Shown: piece by piece, positions 39,200 to 48,444 of the stretch | How the letters are laid out: every line of letters begins with the position of its first letter | Numbering within the stretch: position 1 is the first letter of the stretch | NCBI GenBank assembly: GCA_015058155.1 | Contig: SVCW01000001.1 | Span: 59,853-123,852, forward strand | Length of the DNA: 64,000 nucleotides | DNA from: Clostridiales bacterium | Lineage (GTDB): Bacteria; Bacillota; Clostridia; Peptostreptococcales; Anaerovoracaceae | Direction: 5' to 3' | Position numbers and translations under genes: made by a program | The notes under the pieces: model-generated | Database searches by the model: none | What the model saw: only the letters and a program-made list of their open reading frames with translations | Told to the model about the DNA's origin: nothing

Positions 39200-39231
39200 A
39201 AAATGCAGGCTCACATGAGCTTGCATTTTTA
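39200..39231. terminator. Bidirectional terminator between minD and rodA
   Basis: AAATGCA-G-GCTC/GAGC-T-TGCATTT stem around ACAT, with A and T runs on both sides of the convergent genes. Confidence 0.88.
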
Positions 39232-39251
39232 ATTACATAAAACGTTAAATT

Positions 39252-40370
39252 CTAAAAGTTGATTTGTTTGCTTCGTATACCTACACAAAGTATCAGCCCG
39301 ACAGCTGCCATGTTTGACAATATTGCAGATCCTCCGTATGAGAGGAAAGGAAGTGTGATTCCTGTTACAGGCATGATGCCCATTGTCATCGCAATATTTT
39401 CGAAAATCTGGAATCCGAACATTCCGATGAGTCCGATAACGATAAGTGCTCCGTAAAGGTCGATAGCATCTCTTGCAATTACTGCAAATCTGTAAAGAAG
39501 TGCTGTAAAAAGAAGTATTACGACAAGGCCGCCGATGAGCCCGAGTTCTTCACAGATTACAGAGAAAATAAAGTCGGATTTCTGAACAGGAAGGAAGTCG
39601 AGTTCCTTCTGGGTGCCGTTAAAGAGACCTTTTCCGAAAAGTCCTCCTGAACCGATTGCAATCTTCGACATCCATACATGATAATTACCAGGAAGTGTAA
39701 GATCGTTCGGATGGAGGAAGGCAAGTATACGGTCTTTCTGATGATCAGCCATTACGAGAAACATAACAGGGACACACGCACAGAAAGCAAGGAAAAGTTT
39801 CAGAAGAAGTTTATAGTCAATCCCTGCATAAAACACCATGAGTGCCCACATTGCGCAGTAAACGATAGCACTTCCCAGGTCTTCCTTAACCACAATTATT
39901 ATAAATGGCGCACCGTAAAGAAAAGCCATGAAAATACCTTTGAAAGTGTCAAGGCTGTCTCTGTTTTTTGAAAGATACATTGCCATGAGGATTGCAAACG
40001 AAAGCTTTACAAACTCAGATGGCTGAAGTGTTGTAACACCTGGTATTCTTATCCACGAACGGGCACCGTACTGCTCATAACCGAGTCCCGGAATATATAC
40101 TGTGAGTAGAACAAGTATTGAACCGATATAAAGAAACTTCTCAAAATTGCTGTATGATTTATAGTCGATCATGAGAATGATTATAGCGCAGATTCCACCG
40201 AGAACATAGGCGAGAGCCTGAATTATGATATCTCTGAGACTGCTGTTTAACACGAATCCGTCAGGGTAAGTAACACTATATATGATTACTAAACTGATGG
40301 TAGCAAGCAGACCGATTATGAGGATAATTTTCTTATCCAGATTTTTAAGTAAGCCTAAAAAATAGTTCAT
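39252..40370 (-). CDS. rodA: RodA SEDS-family peptidoglycan glycosyltransferase
   Basis: This protein has 372 residues from ATG 40370 with AGAGG 7 bases upstream. About ten membrane helices are visible. SEDS signatures are YGARSWIRIPGVTTLQPSEF (with the conserved PSE) and GVTLPFLSYGGSAI-like ITLPFLSYGGSAILSNMAAV. It polymerises glycan strands during elongation together with PBP2. It is convergent with the mre operon rather than part of it, which is less common. Confidence 0.95.
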   Translation of the reverse strand: MNYFLGLLKNLDKKIILIIGLLATISLVIIYSVTYPDGFVLNSSLRDIIIQALAYVLGGICAIIILMIDYKSYSNFEKFLYIGSILVLLTVYIPGLGYEQYGARSWIRIPGVTTLQPSEFVKLSFAILMAMYLSKNRDSLDTFKGIFMAFLYGAPFIIIVVKEDLGSAIVYCAMWALMVFYAGIDYKLLLKLFLAFCACVPVMFLVMADHQKDRILAFLHPNDLTLPGNYHVWMSKIAIGSGGLFGKGLFNGTQKELDFLPVQKSDFIFSVICEELGLIGGLVVILLFTALLYRFAVIARDAIDLYGALIVIGLIGMFGFQIFENIAMTMGIMPVTGITLPFLSYGGSAILSNMAAVGLILCVGIRSKQINF

Positions 40371-40561
40371 CCTTTGACCTCTAATCCTTGACATTTATGC
40401 ATCTAAAATATTATAATATACAATGTGTGATTATATCAAGATTTATATCAATTTTGTGTAATTTTAAACTATCTATTCGCGGTTTTTCCGTGAATGTTTA
40501 TCTTTAAAGCAAAAAATAACCATTTGAAAAAAATTTTAAAAAAGGAGGTGGACTTATCGGA

Positions 40562-42115
40562 ATGAATGGTATCGTAACTATCGTAATTTACGTTTTATTG
40601 TTGGTTTTTGTACTGGCTTTAGGGCTGTTAATCGGATATATTATTAGAAAAAATGTCGGAGAAAAAGCTATAGGAAGTGCGGAGACAAAGGCACGCAATC
40701 TTATTCTTGACGCTGAAAACAGAGCAGATACAATCAAAAAGGAAATTACTCTTGAAGCTAAGGAAGAAGCTCATCGTATAAAGAGCGAAGCAGAACGTGA
40801 CGCTCGCGAAAGAAGATCAGAAATTCAGAAGTCTGAAAGAAGACTCATCCAGAAGGAAGAGTCAATTGATAGAAAACTCGAAAACATTGAAAGAAAAGAA
40901 GAAAGCATTGCAAACAAAGAAGCAGCTCTCGTAGAAAAGAACAAAGAGCTTGACGGATTTATTGCAAAGCAGATGGAAGAACTTGAAAAGATTTCAGGTC
41001 TTTCAGTTGAAGAAGCTAAGGCTATTCTTCTCTCAAACTGTGAAAAGGAAATCCGTCATGAGGCATCACTCATGATTAAGGAGATAGAAGCTAAGGCTAA
41101 GGAAGAAGGGGACAAACGTGCAAAGGAAATCATCACTGGTGCAATCCAGAGATGTGCTGCAGACCACGTTGCCGAAAGTACAGTTTCAGTAGTACCTCTT
41201 CCAAACGACGAAATGAAGGGAAGAATCATCGGTCGTGAAGGTAGAAATATAAGAGCTATCGAAACACTCACAGGTGTTGAACTCATCATCGATGATACTC
41301 CTGAAGCGGTAATCCTCTCAGGTTTTGATCCTGTAAGAAGAGAAATTGCAAGAGTAGCTCTTGAAAAACTTATCGTTGATGGAAGAATCCATCCTGCAAG
41401 AATCGAAGAAATGGTCGAAAAGGCAGAGAAGGAAGTAAACGCAATCATCAAGGATGCCGGCGAACAGGCGACATTCGAAGTAGGAATACATAATCTCCAC
41501 CCAGAGCTCATCAAGCTCCTCGGAAGATTAAAGTACAGAACTTCATACGGCCAGAATGTTCTCAAGCATTCAGTTGAAGTTGCACACCTGGCAGGCCTTA
41601 TGGCAGGTGAACTCGGACTCGACGTGAAGCTTGCAAAGAGAGCCGGCCTTCTCCACGATATCGGAAAGGCACTTGACCACGAAGTAGAAGGAACACATGT
41701 TGATATAGGTATTGATGTACTTAAGAAGTACAAGGAATCAGAAGCAGTAATCAACGGCATGGCTGCACACCATGGCGATTACGAACCTAAGAGCATGGAA
41801 GCAGTTCTCATTGCAGCTGCAGACGCGCTCTCAGCAGCAAGACCTGGAGCAAGAAGAGAAACTCTTGAATCATACATCAAGAGACTTCAGAAGCTCGAAG
41901 AGATTGCAAACACTACTCCTGGAGTAGACAAGTCATTCGCAATTCAGGCAGGAAGAGAAATCAGAGTTATGGCTAAGCCTGAAGAAATCAATGACGAAGA
42001 AATGGTATTCCTCGCAAGAGAAATCAGCAAAAAGATTGAATCTGAACTTGAATATCCAGGTCAGATCAAGGTTAATGTGGTTCGCGAAACAAGAGCAATC
42101 GAATACGCAAAATAA
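40562..42115 (+). CDS. rny: Ribonuclease Y
   Basis: This 517-residue membrane-bound endoribonuclease initiates mRNA decay. It has an N-terminal membrane helix (2-25), a long coiled coil (about 35-190), a KH domain with [20 protein letters not shown] and an HD domain with [13 protein letters not shown] and AAHHGDYEP. The AGGAGG motif lies 13 bases before the ATG, longer than usual, yet no in-frame alternative start is closer. The 191-base gap upstream is a divergent promoter region with rodA. Confidence 0.97.
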   Translation: MNGIVTIVIYVLLLVFVLALGLLIGYIIRKNVGEKAIGSAETKARNLILDAENRADTIKKEITLEAKEEAHRIKSEAERDARERRSEIQKSERRLIQKEESIDRKLENIERKEESIANKEAALVEKNKELDGFIAKQMEELEKISGLSVEEAKAILLSNCEKEIRHEASLMIKEIEAKAKEEGDKRAKEIITGAIQRCAADHVAESTVSVVPLPNDEMKGRIIGREGRNIRAIETLTGVELIIDDTPEAVILSGFDPVRREIARVALEKLIVDGRIHPARIEEMVEKAEKEVNAIIKDAGEQATFEVGIHNLHPELIKLLGRLKYRTSYGQNVLKHSVEVAHLAGLMAGELGLDVKLAKRAGLLHDIGKALDHEVEGTHVDIGIDVLKKYKESEAVINGMAAHHGDYEPKSMEAVLIAAADALSAARPGARRETLESYIKRLQKLEEIANTTPGVDKSFAIQAGREIRVMAKPEEINDEEMVFLAREISKKIESELEYPGQIKVNVVRETRAIEYAK

Positions 42116-42142
42116 CCACAATTACTCATCAGAACATCACAC

Positions 42143-42180
42143 GGACGCGGCAGTTATTTCTGTCGCGCCTGTTTGGTTTT
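42143..42180 (+). terminator. Probable terminator of rny
   Basis: GCGGCAG/CTGTCGC stem (one G-T pair) around TTATTT, followed by a T-rich tail that is interrupted by GG. Confidence 0.5.
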
Positions 42181-42255
42181 AAAAGTAATTATAACAATAT
42201 TCAGATTTATAAGTTATGCAGTAGATTTTGTAACAAAGATAGGAGATTTGTTTTA

Positions 42256-43632
42256 ATGAGTAACAAGCACGAAGCTTATACATTAACGCATGAGCAGAAG
42301 AGCGAGTTTTACGGACAGATGGTAAAGATCGCCATTCCCGTAATCATTCAGAACATTATCAGTATCGGTCTTGGCGTTGCCGATACAATGATGATTGGTA
42401 AGCTCGGTGAAGACCAGCTTGCCGGCGTAGGAGCAGGAAACCAGCTTTTCTGGCTTTTCTGGGGAATTATTTTCGGTTTCTACAGCGGCGCAAACGCGCA
42501 TTCATCACAGTACTGGGGTGCAGGTAACAAAGAAAAAACTTGGCATGTACTCGGTATGGACTATGTTGTAGGTTTTACAATCGGAGTTATTACAATACTA
42601 ACAACATATACAGTAGGCGGAAAACTCCTCTGGTTCTTCTCAAGAGACCCGCAGGTAATACAGTACGGTATTGATTACATGAGAATTGCATGTTTTGCAA
42701 ACTTCTTCTCATTTGTATCATTTGCATTTATTTTTAACTGCAGAGTAGTTCAGAAACTTAAGTTTGTAACAACTGCAAATGTCGGTTCACTTTTCGTGAA
42801 TATTTTTCTGAACTGGGTGTTTATTTATGGTAATCTTGGTGCTCCGGCTCTCGGAGTAAAGGGAGCAGCACTTGCAACAACACTTACAAGAGTTGCAGAA
42901 CTTCTTGCAGTTATTATTTATGCACTTGTCTGCAAGGATCATCCACTTCGTGTTGGACCAAAGAAGCTCTTCACATTCAAGCCGATGTTCTTTGTAAACG
43001 TACTCAGAACAGCCTTCCCTGTAGTTGTAACTGAAACAATGTTCTCACTCGTTGGATCAGCAACATTTGCAATCTACGGTACAATCGGTTCAGCAGCACT
43101 CGCAGTTATTCAGGTTGCTACAAATATTGCAAACCTTGCACAGGTAGTATTCTTCGGACTCGGTAATGCTGCAGCCGTAACAATCGGCGGAGCCCTTGGA
43201 GTTCGTGACAGAGAAAGAGCAATCGAATATGCAAAGATTTCATTCAGACTTGCGTTAATCTTAAATGTAATCGTATCAGCAATGATCATCCTCATAGCAA
43301 AACCTATTTCCGGCTTCTATGACTTTGAACCGGATACAATCACACTTATGATTAAGGTTATCTTCGTATGGGCGATTATTTCAATACCTAAGATGACAAA
43401 CTACACTCTTGTCTGCGGTGTTTTAAGAGCAGGTGGAGATACACTTTACACTCTCAAGGTAGATATTATCGGTAACGTTTTCATTCAGCTTATTCTCTGT
43501 GTACTTTCAGTACTCGTATTCAAGTGGGCATTACCGGTATGTATCCTTTTCGTAAGTATTTCAGACTGCGTAAGACTTGCGCTCAACATGAAGCGTTATC
43601 TCAGCCTTGAATGGATCAACATGTACAACTAA
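42256..43632 (+). CDS. MATE family efflux transporter (copy 1)
   Basis: This 458-residue protein has about 12 membrane helices. ISIGLGVADTMMIGKLGE and AGVGAGNQLFWLFWGIIFGF near the start are typical of the MATE (NorM-like) fold, repeated in the second half (VFFGLGNAAAVTIGGALG). It likely exports cationic compounds using sodium or proton flow. An almost parallel gene follows 45 bases downstream with the same leader motif AGGAGATTTG, so the pair arose by tandem duplication. The substrate is unknown. Confidence 0.95.
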   Translation: MSNKHEAYTLTHEQKSEFYGQMVKIAIPVIIQNIISIGLGVADTMMIGKLGEDQLAGVGAGNQLFWLFWGIIFGFYSGANAHSSQYWGAGNKEKTWHVLGMDYVVGFTIGVITILTTYTVGGKLLWFFSRDPQVIQYGIDYMRIACFANFFSFVSFAFIFNCRVVQKLKFVTTANVGSLFVNIFLNWVFIYGNLGAPALGVKGAALATTLTRVAELLAVIIYALVCKDHPLRVGPKKLFTFKPMFFVNVLRTAFPVVVTETMFSLVGSATFAIYGTIGSAALAVIQVATNIANLAQVVFFGLGNAAAVTIGGALGVRDRERAIEYAKISFRLALILNVIVSAMIILIAKPISGFYDFEPDTITLMIKVIFVWAIISIPKMTNYTLVCGVLRAGGDTLYTLKVDIIGNVFIQLILCVLSVLVFKWALPVCILFVSISDCVRLALNMKRYLSLEWINMYN

Positions 43633-43677
43633 TCGCAATTAACTTTAAAAAGTAGTTTTGGCAGGAGATTTGATAAG

Positions 43678-45060
43678 ATGGGACACAATGAAACGTACAC
43701 ACTTTCACCTGAACAGAAAAGTGCGTTTTACAGCAAAATGATAAAAATCGCCATTCCTGTTATCATCCAGAATATAATCAGTATCGGACTTGGCGTTGCA
43801 GATACAATGATGATAGGAAAGCTCGGTGAAGCTGAAATCGCCGGAGTAGGAGCAGGAAACCAGCTCTTCTGGCTTTTCTGGGGAATTATTTTCGGATTCT
43901 ACAGTGGTGCCAACGCACACGCTGCACAGTACTGGGGAGCAGGCGACAGAAAGAAGACACTTCATGTACTTGGTATGGATTATGCTGTAGGAGCCACAAT
44001 CGGACTTCTTACAATTCTTTCAACGTATTTAGTAGGTGATAAGCTTCTCTGGTTCTTTTCAAGAGACCCTGAAGTAATAGGATACGGACTTGCTTACATG
44101 AGAGTAGCATGTTTTTCATACTTCTTCTCATTCCTCTCATATGCATTTATTTTTAACTGCAGAGTAGTTCAGAGACTTACATTCGTTACATCGGCAAACG
44201 TTGTATCGCTTTTCTTCAATATCTTCCTTAACTGGGTATTCATCTTTGGTAAACTCGGAGCACCAAGACTCGGAGTAGTGGGAGTGGCGCTTGCAACAAC
44301 AATTACAAGAGCAGTTGAACTTATTGCAGTAATAATCTATATGCTTTCTGTGAAAGACCATCCGCTCCGTGCAAAAGTAAGTGAACTTTTCGGATTCAGC
44401 AGAGAATTCTTCAAGAAGGTTGCAAAGACTGCGTCACCGGTTGTTATTACAGAAGCAGCATTTTCTATTCTCGCATCGGCAACTTTTGCAATATACGGTA
44501 TTCTCGGAACATCAGCACTTTCAGTAATCCAGGTTGCTGAAGTTGTGGCAAATATGGCGCAGGTAGTATTCTTCGGTCTTGGTAATGCTGCAGCCGTTAC
44601 TATCGGAGGAGCACTCGGTGTAAACGATGATAAGACTGCGTATGAATATGCGAGAATAACAGTGAAACTTGCGTGTATTCTATGTGTAATAGTTTGTGGT
44701 ACAATTTTTGTAATCGCAAGACCGGTTTCAGCGTTTTATGATTTCGACCCTACGACAATAGAATTACTCGTTCAGGTTCTCTATGTATGGGCAATCATCA
44801 CAGTTCCCAAGATGCTCGGTTACGTATTTGTATGTGGTATCTTAAGAGCAGGCGGAGATACATTGTTTACGCTTTATGTTGATATAGGCGGAAATGTTTT
44901 ACTTCAGATACCGCTTGCACTTCTCGCTGTAGTTGTGCTTGAACTTCCACTTCCGTTCTGTATCCTCATGGTTACAATGAATGACTGTGTGAAGCTTGTA
45001 ATTTTCATCTGGCGTTTCTTCTCAAAGAAGTGGATCAACATGTACAACAAGGCTGCTTAG
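43678..45060 (+). CDS. MATE family efflux transporter (copy 2)
   Basis: This 460-residue protein is a close paralogue of the preceding gene. Both begin with a TYSL/HEQK-like soluble lead, and residues 28-110 are nearly identical; divergence is greatest in the C-terminal half. It has the same 12-helix pattern and the conserved VFFGLGNAAAVTIGGALGV block. The upstream region also keeps the AGGAGATTTG motif. The two may form a heteromeric or sequentially specialised pair, but no data show this. It precedes a cysteine desulfurase by 21 bases. Confidence 0.95.
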   Translation: MGHNETYTLSPEQKSAFYSKMIKIAIPVIIQNIISIGLGVADTMMIGKLGEAEIAGVGAGNQLFWLFWGIIFGFYSGANAHAAQYWGAGDRKKTLHVLGMDYAVGATIGLLTILSTYLVGDKLLWFFSRDPEVIGYGLAYMRVACFSYFFSFLSYAFIFNCRVVQRLTFVTSANVVSLFFNIFLNWVFIFGKLGAPRLGVVGVALATTITRAVELIAVIIYMLSVKDHPLRAKVSELFGFSREFFKKVAKTASPVVITEAAFSILASATFAIYGILGTSALSVIQVAEVVANMAQVVFFGLGNAAAVTIGGALGVNDDKTAYEYARITVKLACILCVIVCGTIFVIARPVSAFYDFDPTTIELLVQVLYVWAIITVPKMLGYVFVCGILRAGGDTLFTLYVDIGGNVLLQIPLALLAVVVLELPLPFCILMVTMNDCVKLVIFIWRFFSKKWINMYNKAA

Positions 45061-45081
45061 TTTTAAAAAGAAGGTTAAAAA

Positions 45082-46269
45082 ATGTTTGTTTATTTGGATA
45101 ATAGCGCTACAACAAGACAGTATGATGCTGTTACAGAAAAAATGATTAAATACATGAAGGAAGACTTCGGTAATCCTTCATCTCTTCATCGTCCCGGCAT
45201 TGATGCCGAAAAGGCAGTTAAAGAAGCAAGACGCCTTGTAGCGTCAGCAATAGGCTGCGCTGATGATGAACTTTATTTCACATCAGGCGGAACAGAAAGC
45301 GACAATACTGCTATTTTCGGAGCGGCTGAGGCAGGCAAAAGAAGAGGAAACAGAATCATAACTACGCAGGTAGAACATCCTGCAGTTCTTGAATCAGTAA
45401 AGAGACTTGGAGATTCAGGATTTGATGTAGTATTTCTTCCTGTAAACTCTGACGGCAGCGTGAATATGGATGCCTTGAAGGAAGCTGTAAACAGTGAAAC
45501 AATCCTCGTATCCATCATGCAGGTCAATAATGAAAGCGGAATCATAATGCCGACAGGCGAAATCGCTTCATATATTACAGGTTTCAACAAGTCAAACGGT
45601 ACAGAGGTACTCTTCCATGTCGATGCCGTACAGTCATTCGGAAAAATGAGAGTGATGAAACCGGGAATTGATATGATGTCAGTAAGCGCGCACAAGATTC
45701 ACGGTCCTAAGGGAATCGGCGGCCTTTATGTAAAAAAAGGCAGAAATATAAGACCTTATATAGTTGGCGGAGGTCAGGAAAAGCATTTCAGATCAGGAAC
45801 AGAAAACGTTCCGGGTATAGCCGGTTTCGGAAAGGCGGCAGAAATTTCATATAAGAATCTTGATGCCAGACTCGAGTCAATGGCAAAGGCGAGAACATAT
45901 CTTCTTGAAGGTATCAGAACTGAAATCAAGGATATTCGTATCAACAGCGTTGAAAAGTGCAGTGTAAGCGGAGAAGAAGGCCTTTCAAGCCCTTCCGTAC
46001 TCAATATATCGTTCCTCGGAACAAGAGGCGAAGTTATTCTTCATACACTCGAGCAGTCAGGTATTTATGTTTCAACAGGCTCTGCATGTTCATCAAACAA
46101 GAAGGGACAGAGCCACGTGCTTACTGCTATGGGCCTTAAAGATAAGGAAATCGAAGGCGCTATCCGTTTCAGCTTCAGTGAAGAAAACACAATTGAAGAA
46201 ATGGATTACGTGCTTGACAAACTCAAGGAAGCTGTATTAAGATTCAGGAAACTCGGTAGTTTCAGATAA
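45082..46269 (+). CDS. Cysteine desulfurase (NifS/IscS family, NifZ-like by context)
   Basis: This 395-residue PLP enzyme has YLDNSATTR at the start, FTSGGTESDNTAIFGAAEAG, the PLP-lysine motif SAHKIHGPKGIGGLY and the active cysteine in STGSACSSNKKGQSHVL. It takes sulfur from cysteine as a persulfide. It lies 35 bases before thiI. In Bacillus subtilis the cysteine desulfurase NifZ next to thiI supplies sulfur for 4-thiouridine in tRNA, so that is the most likely partner. A general role in iron-sulfur assembly is possible too. Confidence 0.94.
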   Translation: MFVYLDNSATTRQYDAVTEKMIKYMKEDFGNPSSLHRPGIDAEKAVKEARRLVASAIGCADDELYFTSGGTESDNTAIFGAAEAGKRRGNRIITTQVEHPAVLESVKRLGDSGFDVVFLPVNSDGSVNMDALKEAVNSETILVSIMQVNNESGIIMPTGEIASYITGFNKSNGTEVLFHVDAVQSFGKMRVMKPGIDMMSVSAHKIHGPKGIGGLYVKKGRNIRPYIVGGGQEKHFRSGTENVPGIAGFGKAAEISYKNLDARLESMAKARTYLLEGIRTEIKDIRINSVEKCSVSGEEGLSSPSVLNISFLGTRGEVILHTLEQSGIYVSTGSACSSNKKGQSHVLTAMGLKDKEIEGAIRFSFSEENTIEEMDYVLDKLKEAVLRFRKLGSFR

Positions 46270-46304
46270 TATAAATTGCCGTCTTTTGTGCGGTGGAGGA
46301 AATA

Positions 46305-47498
46305 ATGAACGAACAGAACATTTTCATAGTAAGATGCGGTGAAGTTGCACTTAAGGGAATGAACAAGCCATATTTCGAAAGAATGCTTGTTGACCGTATC
46401 AGAGCAAGATTAAAGAAGATCAACAACGGTACAGACCTCGAAGTAAAGCGTCATGAAGGCCTTATTTTCGTGCGTACTGACAAGAGCTACGATAAGGAAT
46501 TAATCGTAAAGGAAATTTCAAAGGTATTCGGAGTAGCTTCTGTATCACCGGCTGTTGAAGCCGAAAGCAATCTTGATAAAATAGGTGAAGCTGCAGTTGA
46601 ATATATGCTCGATCTTATCGAAAAGAGAGGCGTAAAGACTTTTAAGGTTGAAGCAAAGCGTGCTGACAAAAACTTCCCTGTAAAGTCACCTGACATCGGA
46701 AGAATCATCGGTGCAAAAGTCCTCATCGGATGCAAGGTTCTCAAGGTTGATGTTCATAATCCGGATGTACTTCTTTTTGTAGATGTAAGACAGGGCGTTT
46801 CATATATCTATGATGCAAAGGTTTCTGGTTTCGGTGGTCTTCCGCTCGGAACAAACGGTAAAGGTATGGTTCTTCTTTCAGGCGGAATCGATTCTCCTGT
46901 AGCTGCATGGATGATGGCAAAGAGAGGCATGATGATTGAGGCTGTACACTTCCATTCATATCCTTACACTAGTGAAAGAGCTCAGGAAAAGGTTGAAGAA
47001 CTTGCTTCAATCGTTTCAGGTTATACAGGAAAATTCAGAATGCATACAGTAAATCTTCTTCCAATCCAGGAAGAAATCGTTACAAAGTGTCCTGAAGAAG
47101 AAACTACAATCCTCGTTCGTCGTTTCATGATGAGAATCGCAGAAAAAATCGCTGAAAAGCGTGGATGTACTATGCTCATCACAGGTGAAAATCTCGGTCA
47201 GGTAGCAAGCCAGACTGCAGACGCACTCGTAGTTACAAATGCTTCTGTAACTATGCCTGTAATGAGACCACTCATCGCAATGGACAAGGTTGATATCATG
47301 GAAAAGGCGCAGGAAATAGGAACATTTGAAACATCAATCCAGCCTTATGAAGACTGCTGTACAGTTTTCCTTCCAAAGCATCCTGTAACTAAGCCTAAGC
47401 TCGAAAAGATTCTCGAATCAGAATCAAATCTCGATGTTGAAGGACTCATCGAAAGAGCAGTTGAGTCTGCTGAAGTTATAAACATTTATCCAAGATAA
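46305..47498 (+). CDS. thiI: tRNA 4-thiouridine synthetase ThiI
   Basis: This protein has 397 residues from ATG 46305 with GGAGG upstream. It has an N-terminal ferredoxin-like and THUMP domain (EVKRHEGLIFVRTD, VKTFKVEAKRADKNFPVKSP), a PP-loop SGGIDSPVAAW and a C-terminal segment EDCCTVFLPKHPVTKPK. It lacks the rhodanese domain of the enterobacterial form, as in Bacillus, where the neighbouring desulfurase supplies sulfur directly. The product is s4U at tRNA position 8. Confidence 0.96.
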   Translation: MNEQNIFIVRCGEVALKGMNKPYFERMLVDRIRARLKKINNGTDLEVKRHEGLIFVRTDKSYDKELIVKEISKVFGVASVSPAVEAESNLDKIGEAAVEYMLDLIEKRGVKTFKVEAKRADKNFPVKSPDIGRIIGAKVLIGCKVLKVDVHNPDVLLFVDVRQGVSYIYDAKVSGFGGLPLGTNGKGMVLLSGGIDSPVAAWMMAKRGMMIEAVHFHSYPYTSERAQEKVEELASIVSGYTGKFRMHTVNLLPIQEEIVTKCPEEETTILVRRFMMRIAEKIAEKRGCTMLITGENLGQVASQTADALVVTNASVTMPVMRPLIAMDKVDIMEKAQEIGTFETSIQPYEDCCTVFLPKHPVTKPKLEKILESESNLDVEGLIERAVESAEVINIYPR

Positions 47499-47518
47499 TT
47501 AATACGGATTTTAAACTA

Positions 47519-47528
47519 TTCGACAAAA
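47519..47528 (-). promoter_or_regulatory. Spo0A box upstream of spoIIAA
   Basis: On the minus strand the sequence reads TTTTTGTCGAA, a full match to the core TTTGTCGAA (TGNCGAA) of 0A boxes. It is about 55 bases before a TATAAT at 47580-47585, with AAGACA 18 bases further upstream. Spo0A activation of the spoIIA operon is established in Bacillus. Confidence 0.7.
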
Positions 47529-47540
47529 ATAGAATTTTAT

Positions 47541-47605
47541 CCCCCTTTTCTCCTAAAGACATGCCGGCTCAGGCAGCAGTATAATTAGGTTAAAAGGGGG
47601 TTTTT
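47541..47605 (+). terminator. Long hairpin ending in the spoIIAA ribosome binding site (thiI terminator and possible translation block)
   Basis: CCCCCTTTT (47541-47549) pairs with AAAAGGGGG (47592-47600). CCTAA (47552-47556) pairs with TTAGG (47585-47589), and TGCC/GGCA closes the centre. TTTTT follows. The right arm contains the spoIIAA ribosome binding site, so read-through RNA would hide it, whereas RNA started from the internal promoter would lack the left arm. Confidence 0.7.
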
Positions 47606-47607
47606 GT

Positions 47608-47988
47608 ATGCATATAGATTTTATTATGACTGATAACATATTGATTGCCGCTGTCAAGGGTGATATAGATCATCACAATGCAAAGTTCATGAGAGAAGAA
47701 ATAGACAGAACATACGAAGTCTTTTCCGGGAAACATATAATACTCGATTTTTCCGGAGTCCCGTTTGTTGATAGTTCCGGCATAGGTATGATTCTCGGAA
47801 GATATAATGTGGTTAAGGAAAATGGAGGAAAGCTGATCATATGCGGAGTTAGTGAATACATGAGAAAAATACTGCATATGTCAGGAATATTTACTATTAT
47901 TCAGGCATATGAGTCGGTTTCAGAAGCTATAAATATTATTAAAGAAGAGTATAGTGACGGAATGACAGATTATGAAAATCACAGGTAA
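47608..47988 (+). CDS. spoIIAA: Anti-sigma F factor antagonist SpoIIAA
   Basis: This 126-residue STAS protein has the phosphorylation motif FVDSSGIGMILGRY, with the phosphorylated serine predicted at 57. It frees SigF by binding the anti-sigma factor SpoIIAB. SpoIIE normally dephosphorylates it in the forespore. The operon order spoIIAA-spoIIAB-sigF is conserved and complete here. Confidence 0.97.
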   Translation: MHIDFIMTDNILIAAVKGDIDHHNAKFMREEIDRTYEVFSGKHIILDFSGVPFVDSSGIGMILGRYNVVKENGGKLIICGVSEYMRKILHMSGIFTIIQAYESVSEAINIIKEEYSDGMTDYENHR

Positions 47989-48003
47989 GGCGGGAGGTTT
48001 GAT

Positions 48004-48444
48004 ATGATAAACAAAGTGAGAATAGAAATAGCAGCTGTTTCAGAAAATGAAGCATTTGCAAGATCAGCAGTTTCTGCTTTTGTTGCAGGACTTGACCCTA
48101 CAGTAGAAGAGCTTACAGAGATAAAGACGGCAGTTTCAGAAGCAGTGAGTAACAGCATAATCCACGGTTATTCAGGTGGCAGAGAAGACAAGATTGTAGC
48201 ACTTGAATGTAGTTATGATGAGAAAGGCATTGTAAGAATTACAATTACTGATACAGGAAAAGGTATAGAAGACATAGAGCAGGCAAGAAAACCACTGTTT
48301 ACGACGGGAAATGAAGATGAACGCTCAGGTATGGGTTTTACAGTGATGGAAAGCTTCATGGACAAGGTTTTTGTTGAATCTGAAAAAGGAGAAGGGACAA
48401 GAGTTATTCTTGTGAAAACCCTTGATTTGAATTATGGCATGTAA
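48004..48444 (+). CDS. spoIIAB: Anti-sigma F factor / serine kinase SpoIIAB
   Basis: This 146-residue GHKL ATPase has the N box AVSEAVSNSIIHGYSGG and the G1 box ITDTGKGIED, followed by MGFTVMESFMD. It binds SigF and phosphorylates SpoIIAA. GGGAGG lies before the ATG. The stop lies inside the sigF coding start, an 11-base overlap that couples the two products. Confidence 0.97.
   Translation: MINKVRIEIAAVSENEAFARSAVSAFVAGLDPTVEELTEIKTAVSEAVSNSIIHGYSGGREDKIVALECSYDEKGIVRITITDTGKGIEDIEQARKPLFTTGNEDERSGMGFTVMESFMDKVFVESEKGEGTRVILVKTLDLNYGM

Noticed and set aside
41056..41760. 234-residue open frame antisense to rny
   Set aside because: It is a shadow of the highly biased rny codons, Ser/Pro-rich, with no ribosome site or recognisable domain.
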